Positions 1 through 5,050 of a DNA stretch of 5,613 nucleotides are shown here, piece by piece. Source of the DNA: an uncultured Phycisphaerales bacterium. GTDB taxonomy: Bacteria > Planctomycetota > Phycisphaerae > Phycisphaerales > UBA1924. The stretch is taken from contig CALMQD010000202.1 in NCBI GenBank assembly GCA_937871415.1, positions 1 through 5,613 of the forward strand. The letters are read 5' to 3'. Within the stretch, counting starts at the first letter, position 1, and each line of letters opens with the position of its first letter. The position numbers and the translations under genes were made by a program. The notes under the pieces were generated by a model. It worked only from the letters and a program-made list of their open reading frames with translations. It was not told where the DNA came from and did no database searches.

Positions 1-257
1 TGAGCAAACGGGAGCACGCCGACGGTCGGCGCGATCAGCGGCATGATCTCGGCGAACTCAGCGAGTCGGTTCCAGGCGTCCAGAGGCGTGAAGCCCTGCG
101 TGACGAGTTTTCGTGATGCCGCCACGAACTCGCACGCGACCTGCCAGAGGAGGACGCAATCCTGAGTTTGCGCGATCAGGTCGAGCGCTCGAGATTGCTT
201 GGCGGGGTCTCGCTTGTCGCAAGCGTAGATCAGGATGTTGGTGTCAACCGCGTTCAT
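1..257 (-). CDS. vapC: PIN-domain toxin, VapC-like RNase (3' end beyond window)
   Basis: This is the toxin half of a type II toxin-antitoxin pair. Known PIN/VapC proteins are Mg2+-dependent ribonucleases that cut tRNA or rRNA when the antitoxin is removed. The first 85 codons are present. The N-terminus reads MNAVDTNILIYACD, the classic PIN beta-strand-1 motif with the first catalytic Asp at residue 5 and the conserved TN(I/L)L next to it. Glu43, in WQVACEFV, fits the second acidic position of the family. The remaining acidic residues would lie past the left edge, so an intact active site cannot be confirmed. The ATG lies inside the end of the antitoxin gene (14-nt overlap) and has no good Shine-Dalgarno, so translation is probably coupled to the antitoxin. 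The family call is firm. The VapC label is the generic name for stand-alone PIN toxins. Confidence 0.88.
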   Translation of the reverse strand, partial: MNAVDTNILIYACDKRDPAKQSRALDLIAQTQDCVLLWQVACEFVAASRKLVTQGFTPLDAWNRLAEFAEIMPLIAPTVGVLPFA

Positions 258-495
258 GCAGCGCGTCGCGGGAGGGGTAGCCATTGGTGGACGTGAAGTT
301 CATGCCTGCGACGCCTGTTCGCAGGCGGGCGACCGCCGCGGCACGGTCCTGTGAGTTCGGCGTGTCGAGACTCTGGACGATGAGACGGACGCGCTGATGG
401 TCGCGAAGATTGAGCCGCTCAGCGGGGCGGAGCACGCCACCGTCGTAGATCGCCTCCGTGATCTGCGTGCGTGAGTTGGGGTCTTGGCGGACCAT
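244..495 (-). CDS. DUF104 / AF2212-like antitoxin, partner of the PIN toxin
   Basis: This 83-residue protein most likely neutralises the PIN toxin and represses the pair's promoter. Residues 12-40 (ITEAIYDGGVLRPAERLNL, then RVRLIVQ) match the small beta-rich DUF104/AF2212 family, whose hallmark is I-x-A-x-Y-x-x-G-V-(L/F)-x-P followed by a hydrophobic LxL and a basic/hydrophobic strand. Residues 45-83 would be the variable toxin-binding tail. The start is fixed because an in-frame TAG lies immediately before the ATG and the next Met is residue 65. There is no Shine-Dalgarno, and a TAGAAT -10-like hexamer ends 6 nt upstream of the ATG, suggesting a leaderless transcript. Its TGA lies inside the toxin gene. 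The pair sits 42 bp behind thiC on the same strand, so thiC read-through could also transcribe it. Confidence 0.82.
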   Translation of the reverse strand: MVRQDPNSRTQITEAIYDGGVLRPAERLNLRDHQRVRLIVQSLDTPNSQDRAAAVARLRTGVAGMNFTSTNGYPSRDALHERG

Positions 496-530
496 CTATA
501 GATTCTATCGCGGTCAGCGATCGGCGACCG
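496..530 (-). promoter_or_regulatory. Candidate toxin-antitoxin promoter/operator with two palindromes
   Basis: Between the thiC stop and the antitoxin ATG, the minus strand carries TAGAAT (507-502), one mismatch from TATAAT, placed so that transcription would begin about at the ATG itself. No good -35 hexamer is visible 16-18 bp upstream. Two symmetric elements overlap it. One is a perfect 11-bp palindrome ATAGA-T-TCTAT (498-508) covering the -10. The other is a 20-bp imperfect palindrome (511-530; arms CGGTC/GACCG, centre CGATCG, 8 of 10 base pairs symmetric) in the spacer/-35 region. Autoregulated antitoxin operators commonly look like this. The second palindrome could instead be a hairpin at the 3' end of thiC mRNA, but no T tract follows it. 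Confidence 0.3.
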
Positions 531-537
531 GATGGGC

Positions 538-2517
538 TCAAACCACGCGATCCTCGTCCTTCGCGATGCCGAGGGCGGGGCGGACGTCGAGTTGCACGAC
601 CGCGGTTGCGCCGGCCTTGCTGGTGACCACGCGTTTGGCGGTTTCGGGGTCGACGTAGTCGGAGTGGCAGGAGGCCTTGCCGGCGTCGGCGCCGACGGCC
701 TTCTTGGTTTTGCTGGCGAGTTTGTGGATTTCGTCGGGGCTCAGGACGCCGCGGCGGGCGAGGATTTCCTGCTGCTCGGGGGTGAGGGCGGCGGACTTCT
801 TCGCGGCGCCGGCGCGGCCGTTGGCGCCGATGCGTTCGAAGCCCTCGGCCTTGCCGGAGGCGAACTCCTGGATCTCCTTGCTGATGCGGACGGAGCACCA
901 GTCGTGGCCGCACATGGCGCAGAAGTCGGTGTCGACGTCGAGGTCTTCGTCGTGGTAGGCGCGGGCGGTGTCGGGGTCGAAGGAGAGTTCGAAGTGCTTT
1001 TCCCAGTTGAGCGCGGCGCGGGCCTTGGTGAGTTCGTCGTCGCGGTCGCGCGTGCCGGGGATGCCGAGCGCGACGTCGGCGGCGTGGGCGGCGATCTTGT
1101 AGGCGATGCAGCCCTGCTTGACGTCGTCCTTCTTGGGAAGGCCGAGGTGTTCCTTGGGCGTGACGTAGCAGAGCATGGCCGCGCCGTGGTAGGCCATGGC
1201 GGTGGCGCCGATGCAACTGGTGATGTGGTCGTAGCCGGGGAACATGTCGGTGACGAGGGGGCCGAGGACGTAGAAGGGCGCGCCGTGGCAGAGGGTGCGT
1301 TGGAGCTTGGCGTTGTACTCGATCTGGTCGAAGGGAACGTGGCCGGGGCCTTCGATCATGACCTGCACGCCTTTGCGCCAGGCTCGCTCGGTGAGTTCGC
1401 CGAGGGTTTCGAGTTCGGCGAGTTGCGCGGCGTCGGTGGCGTCGGCCAGGCCGCCGGGACGGAGGCCGTCGCCGATGGAGAAGGTCACGTCGTACTGGCG
1501 CAGGATGTCGCAGATGTCATCCCAGCGCGTGTACATGATGTTCTCCTGGTTGTGGACGAGCATCCACTTGGCCAGGAGCGAGCCGCCGCGGGACACGATG
1601 CCGATGAGGCGGTTCTTGACGTGCTTGAGGTGTGCGCGGCGGACGCCGGCGTGGATCGTGAAGTAGTCGACACCCTGCCTGGCCTGGTGGTGGAGCGAGG
1701 CTTCGATCGTCGGCCAGTCGAGGTCCTCGATCTTCTTCCCGATGATCATCGAGTAGATGGGGACGGTGCCGATGGGGACGGTGGAGTGGCGGCAGAAGGC
1801 CTCGCGGCAGGCGTCGATATCACCACCGGTCGAGAGGTCCATGACGGTGTCGGCCCCCCACTTCACCGCCCAGTCGAGTTTCTCGAGTTCCTCGTGCGTG
1901 CCGCTGGAGACGGGCGAGGCGCCCATGTTGGCGTTGATCTTCGTGCGCGTGGAACGGCCGATGGCCATCGGGTCGAGGCGGTGCCGGAGGTGGTTGATGT
2001 TGGCGGGGATGACGAGGCGACCCGCGGCGACCTCATCGCGTACGGCCTCGGCGGCGCGGCCGGGGAAGAGCACTTCGAAGTGCGGCTCGCGCTCGGCGAC
2101 GCGGCGCATCTGGGGGGTGATGATGCCGAGGCGGGCGTGCTCGAGTTGGGTGATGGGGGTGAAGGCGCTGGGGTAGGTGATGGTGAGGTGGTCGTTGCGA
2201 GCGGTGGTGAAGGTGACGGTGGAAGTGGCGGAGTGGCGGAGTGGCGAAGTGGCGGAGTGAGAAATGCCATTGCCTTCGGCGCTTCGCCGCGCCGGGTCTT
2301 CGCTGCCCGGCGCGTGCCGCTGCACACTCCAGCCGCTCGGGAGGAAGTCCCAGGCGGTCTTGTTGCTGGGCGCGGGCATGCCGGGGGTGTCGGGGGAGGC
2401 GAACATGCGCGGGCCGCCGACATCGGGCCGCAGGGCGAAGGAGCCCGGGGTGGTGACATTGGGCGTGGCGGCGGGGTTGAGGGCGCCGTGGGTGGGGAGC
2501 GCAAAATGAGTGGACAT
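538..2517 (-). CDS. thiC: Phosphomethylpyrimidine synthase ThiC
   Basis: This is a cytosolic radical-SAM enzyme that rearranges 5-aminoimidazole ribotide into hydroxymethylpyrimidine phosphate, the pyrimidine half of thiamin. The 659-residue protein has a conserved core (about 123-545) with [12 protein letters not shown] (123-134), IPANINH (170-176), [12 protein letters not shown] (221-232), PIGTVPIY (248-255), [10 protein letters not shown] (282-291), GIVSRGGS (306-313), IEGPGHVP (388-395), [14 protein letters not shown] (448-461) and the non-canonical cluster motif C533-x2-C536-x4-C541. The catalytic machinery therefore looks complete. Residues 1-120 are poorly conserved. Residues 62-105 are low-complexity and encoded by repeats (2224-2259, 2288-2314). 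A tail of about 100 residues after the cluster is longer than in E. coli ThiC and contains a helix-like stretch [20 protein letters not shown]. The start follows from the riboswitch and the GGAGGGA sequence just upstream. Regulation is by the TPP riboswitch at 2521-2620. Confidence 0.97.
   Translation of the reverse strand: MSTHFALPTHGALNPAATPNVTTPGSFALRPDVGGPRMFASPDTPGMPAPSNKTAWDFLPSGWSVQRHAPGSEDPARRSAEGNGISHSATSPLRHSATSTVTFTTARNDHLTITYPSAFTPITQLEHARLGIITPQMRRVAEREPHFEVLFPGRAAEAVRDEVAAGRLVIPANINHLRHRLDPMAIGRSTRTKINANMGASPVSSGTHEELEKLDWAVKWGADTVMDLSTGGDIDACREAFCRHSTVPIGTVPIYSMIIGKKIEDLDWPTIEASLHHQARQGVDYFTIHAGVRRAHLKHVKNRLIGIVSRGGSLLAKWMLVHNQENIMYTRWDDICDILRQYDVTFSIGDGLRPGGLADATDAAQLAELETLGELTERAWRKGVQVMIEGPGHVPFDQIEYNAKLQRTLCHGAPFYVLGPLVTDMFPGYDHITSCIGATAMAYHGAAMLCYVTPKEHLGLPKKDDVKQGCIAYKIAAHAADVALGIPGTRDRDDELTKARAALNWEKHFELSFDPDTARAYHDEDLDVDTDFCAMCGHDWCSVRISKEIQEFASGKAEGFERIGANGRAGAAKKSAALTPEQQEILARRGVLSPDEIHKLASKTKKAVGADAGKASCHSDYVDPETAKRVVTSKAGATAVVQLDVRPALGIAKDEDRVV
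2224..2259. repeat. 8-bp tandem repeat AGTGGCGG, 4.5 copies, inside thiC
   Basis: On the plus strand, units of AGTGGCGG begin at 2224, 2232, 2240 (variant ending GA), 2248 and 2256 (half unit). The 36-bp total is a multiple of three, so thiC stays in frame. It encodes residues 87-98, [12 protein letters not shown], in a linker with no counterpart in ThiC of E. coli as I recall it. Because 8 is not a multiple of 3, gain or loss of a single unit would frameshift thiC, and only changes of three units would be silent. Confidence 0.85.
2288..2314. repeat. GC-rich inverted repeat within thiC linker
   Basis: CGCGCCGGG (2288-2296) and CCCGGCGCG (2306-2314) are perfect 9-bp reverse complements around a 9-nt loop. 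They encode residues 68-77 ([10 protein letters not shown]) of ThiC. The element lies 28 bp from the 8-bp tandem repeat, so the two together look like an inserted repetitive element rather than conserved protein sequence. A hairpin about 200 nt into the thiC message might also affect translation, but nothing in the sequence demonstrates this. Confidence 0.6.
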
Positions 2518-2520
2518 GGA

Positions 2521-2620
2521 CGCATTCCCTCCGCCGGTGCGAACCGGGTCAGGTTCAACGGGTGCATCTCAGCGGCGGCCGCGTGCCACACATGGGCATT
2601 GGGCCGCCGCGCCCCGAGCG
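2521..2620 (-). promoter_or_regulatory. TPP riboswitch (THI element) controlling thiC
   Basis: Read on the minus strand, the conserved THI elements occur in order. CGGGG (2616-2612) is the 5' junction. P2 is a perfect 9-bp helix (GCGGCGGCC at 2610-2602 with GGCCGCCGC at 2580-2572). A small P3-like TGCC/GGCA helix lies in its loop. Then come the pyrimidine-sensing CTGAGA (2572-2567), GAACCTGA (2556-2549), the P5 hairpin CCGGT-tcgc-ACCGG, and the closing GGAGGGA (2532-2526). P1 is short (CGC with GCG). TPP binding in this class lowers expression of thiamin genes. Only 3 nt separate the 3' end of the aptamer from the thiC ATG, so there is no room for a separate terminator and control is most likely at translation initiation. 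Confidence 0.95.
2526..2532 (-). promoter_or_regulatory. thiC ribosome-binding site embedded in the riboswitch
   Basis: GGAGGGA on the minus strand is the invariant 3' closing strand of the TPP aptamer and also the only Shine-Dalgarno-like sequence before the thiC ATG. The AGGGA part leaves 8 nt and the GGAGG part 10 nt to the start codon. A folded, TPP-bound aptamer would therefore hide the ribosome-binding site directly. Confidence 0.6.
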
Positions 2621-2628
2621 AATGACGG

Positions 2629-2634
2629 AGTTTA
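2629..2634 (-). promoter_or_regulatory. Weak -10-like hexamer for thiC
   Basis: TAAACT (4 of 6 matches to TATAAT) lies on the minus strand with its predicted start of transcription about at 2622, right at the 5' edge of the riboswitch. That position is what makes it attractive. No matching -35 hexamer is visible at 16-18 bp, so this is tentative. Confidence 0.2.
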
Positions 2635-2694
2635 GGCGAAAGTTCAGGACGGCGCGTTGGGCGGCAAGGAATGGGTTTGCGAGTTGGGTGAAGG

Positions 2695-2720
2695 CCGCAA
2701 GCATCGCGAAGTGCTTGCGG
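2695..2720 (-). terminator. Hairpin between the DinB-like gene and thiC, possible terminator without U tract
   Basis: CCGCAAGCA (2695-2703) and TGCTTGCGG (2712-2720) form a perfect 9-bp stem with an 8-nt loop. It begins 19 nt past the stop codon of the DinB-like gene and precedes the thiC leader. No T run follows on either strand, so it does not meet the classical Rho-independent definition. It may be a 3'-end stabilising hairpin or a U-less terminator separating the two transcription units. Confidence 0.35.
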
Positions 2721-2739
2721 GGCCGCGGTGTTCTGGCGG

Positions 2740-3315
2740 TCAGACCACGAGGATCGGCGGCGATTCGATGGCCGCCTGCCAGTCGACGGTGCTGGGCTCG
2801 GGGAGTTTGTCGCTGACGCCGGGGAGGTTCAGGTGGCGGAGGATGTTGAGGCACTGGGCGCGGTGGTGGAAGCCGTGGGTGCACATGTGGACGAGGATCG
2901 CGCCGCGGGTGAAGGTGTAGCGCTTCACCCCCCCACCATCGGATGCGGGCCACTCGACGGTGACGGTCGTGTCGAGGCGCGGGCGCCAGAGGCGGGCGGT
3001 GTCGAGCGCATCGCGCTCGGCGTCGTCGAGGAGCGGGAGGAGGTCGGTGGGCGAGTAGGCGCGGTTCTCGGCCTCCATGCCGGGGAACTGTTTGAGCACG
3101 CGCAGGTGCGGCCGCGGCGGGCGTTCGGCGACGCGATCGGTCCAGCGACGCATGACGCTGACGATGTGCGTGAGGATCTCGTGGAGCGAGCCCAGGCCGA
3201 TGGGGAACTCGCGGTCGAACTGCTCGGGCGTGAGGCGCGTGCAGGTCTCGAGGACGATGCGCGTGCTCCAGGCGTCGGAGCGGATGAGGATGTCGAGGGG
3301 GTCGGAGGAAGGCAT
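2740..3315 (-). CDS. DinB/DUF664-like putative metal-dependent protein
   Basis: This 191-residue cytosolic protein is expected to form the four-helix DinB fold, a family that includes thiol transferases (bacillithiol, mycothiol) and many stress-linked proteins of unknown substrate. The family's three metal-binding histidines appear to be present: His50 at the end of the second helix (LGSLHEILTHIVSVMRRW, 41-58), and His147 and His151 in HGFHHRAQ (147-154), which fits HxxxHRxQ. Length is typical. The specific activity cannot be told from sequence. The start is the only ATG that reads into the N-terminal helix; another ATG 8 nt upstream is out of frame. No good Shine-Dalgarno precedes it. The gene is followed by a hairpin and then the thiC riboswitch, so it is probably transcribed separately from thiC. 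A run of seven G on the coding strand (2934-2928) lies in the codons for GGGV (residues 127-130). Confidence 0.8.
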   Translation of the reverse strand: MPSSDPLDILIRSDAWSTRIVLETCTRLTPEQFDREFPIGLGSLHEILTHIVSVMRRWTDRVAERPPRPHLRVLKQFPGMEAENRAYSPTDLLPLLDDAERDALDTARLWRPRLDTTVTVEWPASDGGGVKRYTFTRGAILVHMCTHGFHHRAQCLNILRHLNLPGVSDKLPEPSTVDWQAAIESPPILVV

Positions 3316-3402
3316 GAAGCCATGCTATCCGGAAGTACATGTCGGCGCTGACGGGATATTCTCGTTGCGCATCCGTTCCGTTCACTGAATCGTGCGAGCC
3401 AC

Positions 3403-3458
3403 GGGATGATGCGGATGCCGGGGAACCTGCGGTTCCCCCGGCACCCCCTCCCTTTTTT
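3403..3458 (+). terminator. Strong hairpin plus T6 tract, oriented for plus-strand transcription
   Basis: TGCCGGGGAACC (3416-3427) pairs with GGTTCCCCCGGCA (3431-3443): 12 bp with one bulged C and a TGC loop. An outer GGGA (3403-3406) can pair with TCCC (3449-3452), which places TTTTTT (3453-3458) directly after the helix. That is the arrangement of an intrinsic terminator on the plus strand. On the minus strand, where all neighbouring genes lie, an A6 tract precedes the hairpin and no T tract follows. It may end antisense transcripts, end an unseen plus-strand RNA, or be a dispersed palindromic repeat. Confidence 0.4.
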
Positions 3459-3527
3459 CTTCAAACGGCTTCCGTAGTGCGTTCGTTCATTCAACCAGTT
3501 CGTACGGTGTCGATTCGAACGAGCTGC

Positions 3528-3704
3528 TCAGCGCTTTCTTTGGCCACGATCGCCGCCCCCACCGCCGCGGGCTCTCTGGAGGATCCACAGGATGGCCGCC
3601 ATGATGAGCACGACGGCGACGATCTTGCCCATGTTTCTGGAGACGTCGAGGTAAGGTGTTTCGCCGATTGCGAGAGTCAGCATTCCGAGTAGATGAGGGT
3701 TCAT
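3528..3704 (-). CDS. Single-pass membrane miniprotein, 58 aa, unknown function
   Basis: I do not recognise this family. The reading frame starts at an ATG 11 nt after the stop codon of the epimerase gene and ends with TGA. The protein has a mildly hydrophobic N-terminal segment (LLGMLTLA, 5-12), a polar stretch ending in SRNMGK (22-27), a hydrophobic segment IVAVVLIMAAILWIL (28-42) suited to a membrane helix, and a basic glycine-rich tail (QRARGGGGGDRGQRKR, 43-58). By the positive-inside rule the tail would be cytoplasmic. Codons from about residue 18 on show the same G/C third-position preference as neighbouring genes, which argues for coding. No Shine-Dalgarno precedes the first ATG, so translation may be coupled to the upstream gene. 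An internal ATG at residue 8 is an alternative start. The tight spacing implies co-transcription with the epimerase. Confidence 0.5.
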   Translation of the reverse strand: MNPHLLGMLTLAIGETPYLDVSRNMGKIVAVVLIMAAILWILQRARGGGGGDRGQRKR

Positions 3705-3715
3705 ATCGCGGCAGT

Positions 3716-4717
3716 CTAACGCGGATTCATGAGGTTTGCGATCGCGTCGGAGAGATCAGGGAACGCGAACTCGAAGCCCGATGTCCGCAATCTCTCCGGC
3801 AGCACAAACCGCCCGTACAACGCGAGTTCCGGGTCGGTGCGGAGGACGAGGGGCGCGGCGAGTCGGACGAGCCAGGCCGGTGCGGGGAGGGCGAGGCCCA
3901 GCGTGCCGAGGCCGCCGGCGTGGCGGCGGAGCGCGCGGGCGAACTCGTGCTGCGGGACGGGATTGGGTGACGTGACGTTGTAGATGCCGGACATGGCTGC
4001 GGGGGCGGAGGGGTCATCGGGCGAGGGATTCGTGATCGCGCGTTCGACGATGCGGTTGAAGTCGGTTTCGTGGATCCAGGACATGCCTTGCGAGCCGCGG
4101 CCGACGCGTCCCCCCAGGCCGAGGCGGGCGAGGAGGGTGAGTTTGCCGAGCGCGCCGCGGCCGCCGGAGTTGGGACGCCCAATGACGAAGCCGGTGCGGA
4201 GAACGACGGCGCGCTGGGTGGGGAGGCGCGACTGCTCGAAGGCGGCTTCCCAGGCGCGGCCGACGTCGGGCGCGAGGCCGTGACCCGTCGGGCTGGTTTC
4301 GTCGCAGCGGATGGCGGGCGGGTCGCCGTAGATGTGGGCGGTGCTCATCTGGACCCAGACGGGGGGCGGCACGGCGACGCGGCGGCAGGCTTCGCCGAGG
4401 ATGCGCACGGATTCGACGCGCGAGCGGAGAATCTCGTCGCAGTGGTCGGGGGTCTTGATGCAGTCGACGCTGCGCCCGACGAGGTTGATGACGGCCGCGG
4501 CGTTGTTGAGCGACTGTGCCCAGTCGCCGAGGGTGCGGGCGTCCCAGTGGATGAACTCGGGCGTCGCGCGCGGTTCGCTCGCGGGCGTTGGCTCCTGGCG
4601 TGAGAGGATGGTGACGCGGAAGCCGCGGTCGAGGAGGAAGCGCGAGAGGGAGGTGCCGATGAAGCCGCGGCCTCCGGCGATGACGACGCGCGGGCCGGTG
4701 GGAGCGAGGGAAGTCAT
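3716..4717 (-). CDS. TIGR01777-family NAD(P)-binding epimerase (YfcH / SDR39U1 type)
   Basis: This 333-residue atypical short-chain dehydrogenase/reductase has a Rossmann nucleotide-binding loop AGGRGFIG (14-21) close to the N-terminus, followed by the family's NLVG (78-81) and [14 protein letters not shown] (94-107) helix. MSTAHIYGD (124-132) stands where the family has its SA..YYGD segment; the lysine of the classical YxxxK pair is absent, as is usual for this group. [14 protein letters not shown] (211-224) is the diagnostic SWIHxxD motif. The C-terminal part, [20 protein letters not shown] (296-315) followed by a short hydrophobic end, is the DUF1731 domain. Length is normal (about 300-330). 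The substrate is unknown for most members. The start ATG overlaps by ATGA the stop of an 18-codon upstream frame (4770-4714). It is likely co-transcribed with the miniprotein gene downstream. Confidence 0.9.
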   Translation of the reverse strand: MTSLAPTGPRVVIAGGRGFIGTSLSRFLLDRGFRVTILSRQEPTPASEPRATPEFIHWDARTLGDWAQSLNNAAAVINLVGRSVDCIKTPDHCDEILRSRVESVRILGEACRRVAVPPPVWVQMSTAHIYGDPPAIRCDETSPTGHGLAPDVGRAWEAAFEQSRLPTQRAVVLRTGFVIGRPNSGGRGALGKLTLLARLGLGGRVGRGSQGMSWIHETDFNRIVERAITNPSPDDPSAPAAMSGIYNVTSPNPVPQHEFARALRRHAGGLGTLGLALPAPAWLVRLAAPLVLRTDPELALYGRFVLPERLRTSGFEFAFPDLSDAIANLMNPR

Positions 4718-4776
4718 GCGCGGATCTCGGTGAGTTCGAACGCGGCGGTGACCTGAAGGCGGGGAGCCATGGAATG

Positions 4777-4804
4777 AGCGTATCGGCTATTCCTGTAGTT
4801 TCAA
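4777..4804 (-). promoter_or_regulatory. Candidate promoter for the epimerase unit
   Basis: On the minus strand, TTGAAA (4804-4799; 5 of 6 to TTGACA) is followed after 16 bp by TACGCT (4782-4777; 3 of 6 to TATAAT). Predicted transcription start is about 4770. The -10 is weak, and the same stretch contains GCCGATAC (4787-4780), which resembles a sigma-28 -10 but lacks a properly spaced -35. Confidence 0.2.
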
Positions 4805-4945
4805 TCTTTTCTGAAATGACTGGATTTCGATCGAGCGAGGGATGAGTGATCCGAAGTACAACTCGTCGTAAATAGTTGGTATCAAATACTTTACAAACGC
4901 CATACGGCTTCGCCACTCGGAGTTCCAACAGGCGGATGAAGCGCG

Positions 4946-4967
4946 TCGAAGTCCTGAAGGACTTCGA
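4946..4967. repeat. Perfect 9-bp inverted repeat with TGAA loop
   Basis: TCGAAGTCC (4946-4954) and GGACTTCGA (4959-4967) are exact reverse complements around TGAA. No T tract follows on either strand, so it is not an ordinary terminator. A short stem with a 4-nt loop in an intergenic region is compatible with a dispersed REP-like palindrome or a regulator-binding site; copy number elsewhere in the genome would decide. Confidence 0.55.
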
Positions 4968-5020
4968 TGGCACGGGAGGGACGGGGACGAAGGGTCGGGA
5001 TTGGGGGGAGAGCCGGAGGC

Positions 5021-5036
5021 TGGCACGGCGGTTGTG
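5021..5036 (+). promoter_or_regulatory. Sigma-54-like promoter motif before the flagellar genes
   Basis: TGGCACG (5021-5027), four bases, then TTGTG (5032-5036) matches the spacing of TGGCACG-N4-TTGCW, but the usually invariant -12 GC is GT here. Sigma-54 control of flagellar genes is common in several phyla. The predicted start would fall about 5 nt before the ATG at 5051, leaving almost no leader, which weakens the case or hints that the true start codon is further downstream. Confidence 0.2.
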
Positions 5037-5050
5037 ATAGGGCCGGGTGC

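Larger units (their letters stand above)
4718..5050. other. Divergent intergenic region with AT-rich core
   Basis: This stretch separates the minus-strand epimerase from the plus-strand flagellar genes and should hold promoters for both. Its core (about 4786-4900) is strikingly AT-rich for this window; 4871-4900 has only 9 G/C in 30 bases. The part from 4968 to 5050 is G-rich and looks non-coding. Contents seen: an 18-codon frame overlapping the epimerase start, a 38-codon minus-strand frame (4903-4787) with AT-rich codons, a weak minus-strand promoter, a perfect hairpin at 4946-4967 and a sigma-54-like site. I see no tRNA or other known RNA. Confidence 0.6.

Noticed and set aside
532..2625. 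Very long plus-strand open frame opposite thiC
   Set aside because: It is the antisense of a clear thiC gene, is Gly/Ala/Val/Asp-rich with no motif, and long antisense frames are expected in GC-rich DNA.
2925..3494. Minus-strand 189-codon frame overlapping the DinB-like gene
   Set aside because: Shifted-frame shadow of the DinB-like gene, Ser/Arg/Pro-rich; the DinB frame carries the histidine motifs.
3495..3530. tRNA T-arm-like sequence around TTCGAATC
   Set aside because: No matching T stem, anticodon arm, acceptor stem or CCA could be assembled around it on either strand.
3339..3692. Plus-strand 117-codon frame
   Set aside because: Shares its region with the membrane miniprotein on the other strand, has no motif, and begins and ends in non-coding DNA.
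4780..4787. Sigma-28 (FliA) -10-like GCCGATAC on the minus strand
   Set aside because: The -35-like AAAAGATT upstream sits about 4 bp too far away, and the gene it would drive is an epimerase rather than a flagellar gene.
4967..5050. N-terminal extension of the unknown flagellar-coupled gene to an ATG at 4967
   Set aside because: The added peptide is Gly/Arg/Trp low-complexity from G-rich intergenic DNA, and it would overlap the hairpin and the sigma-54-like motif; the ATG at 5051 is more credible.
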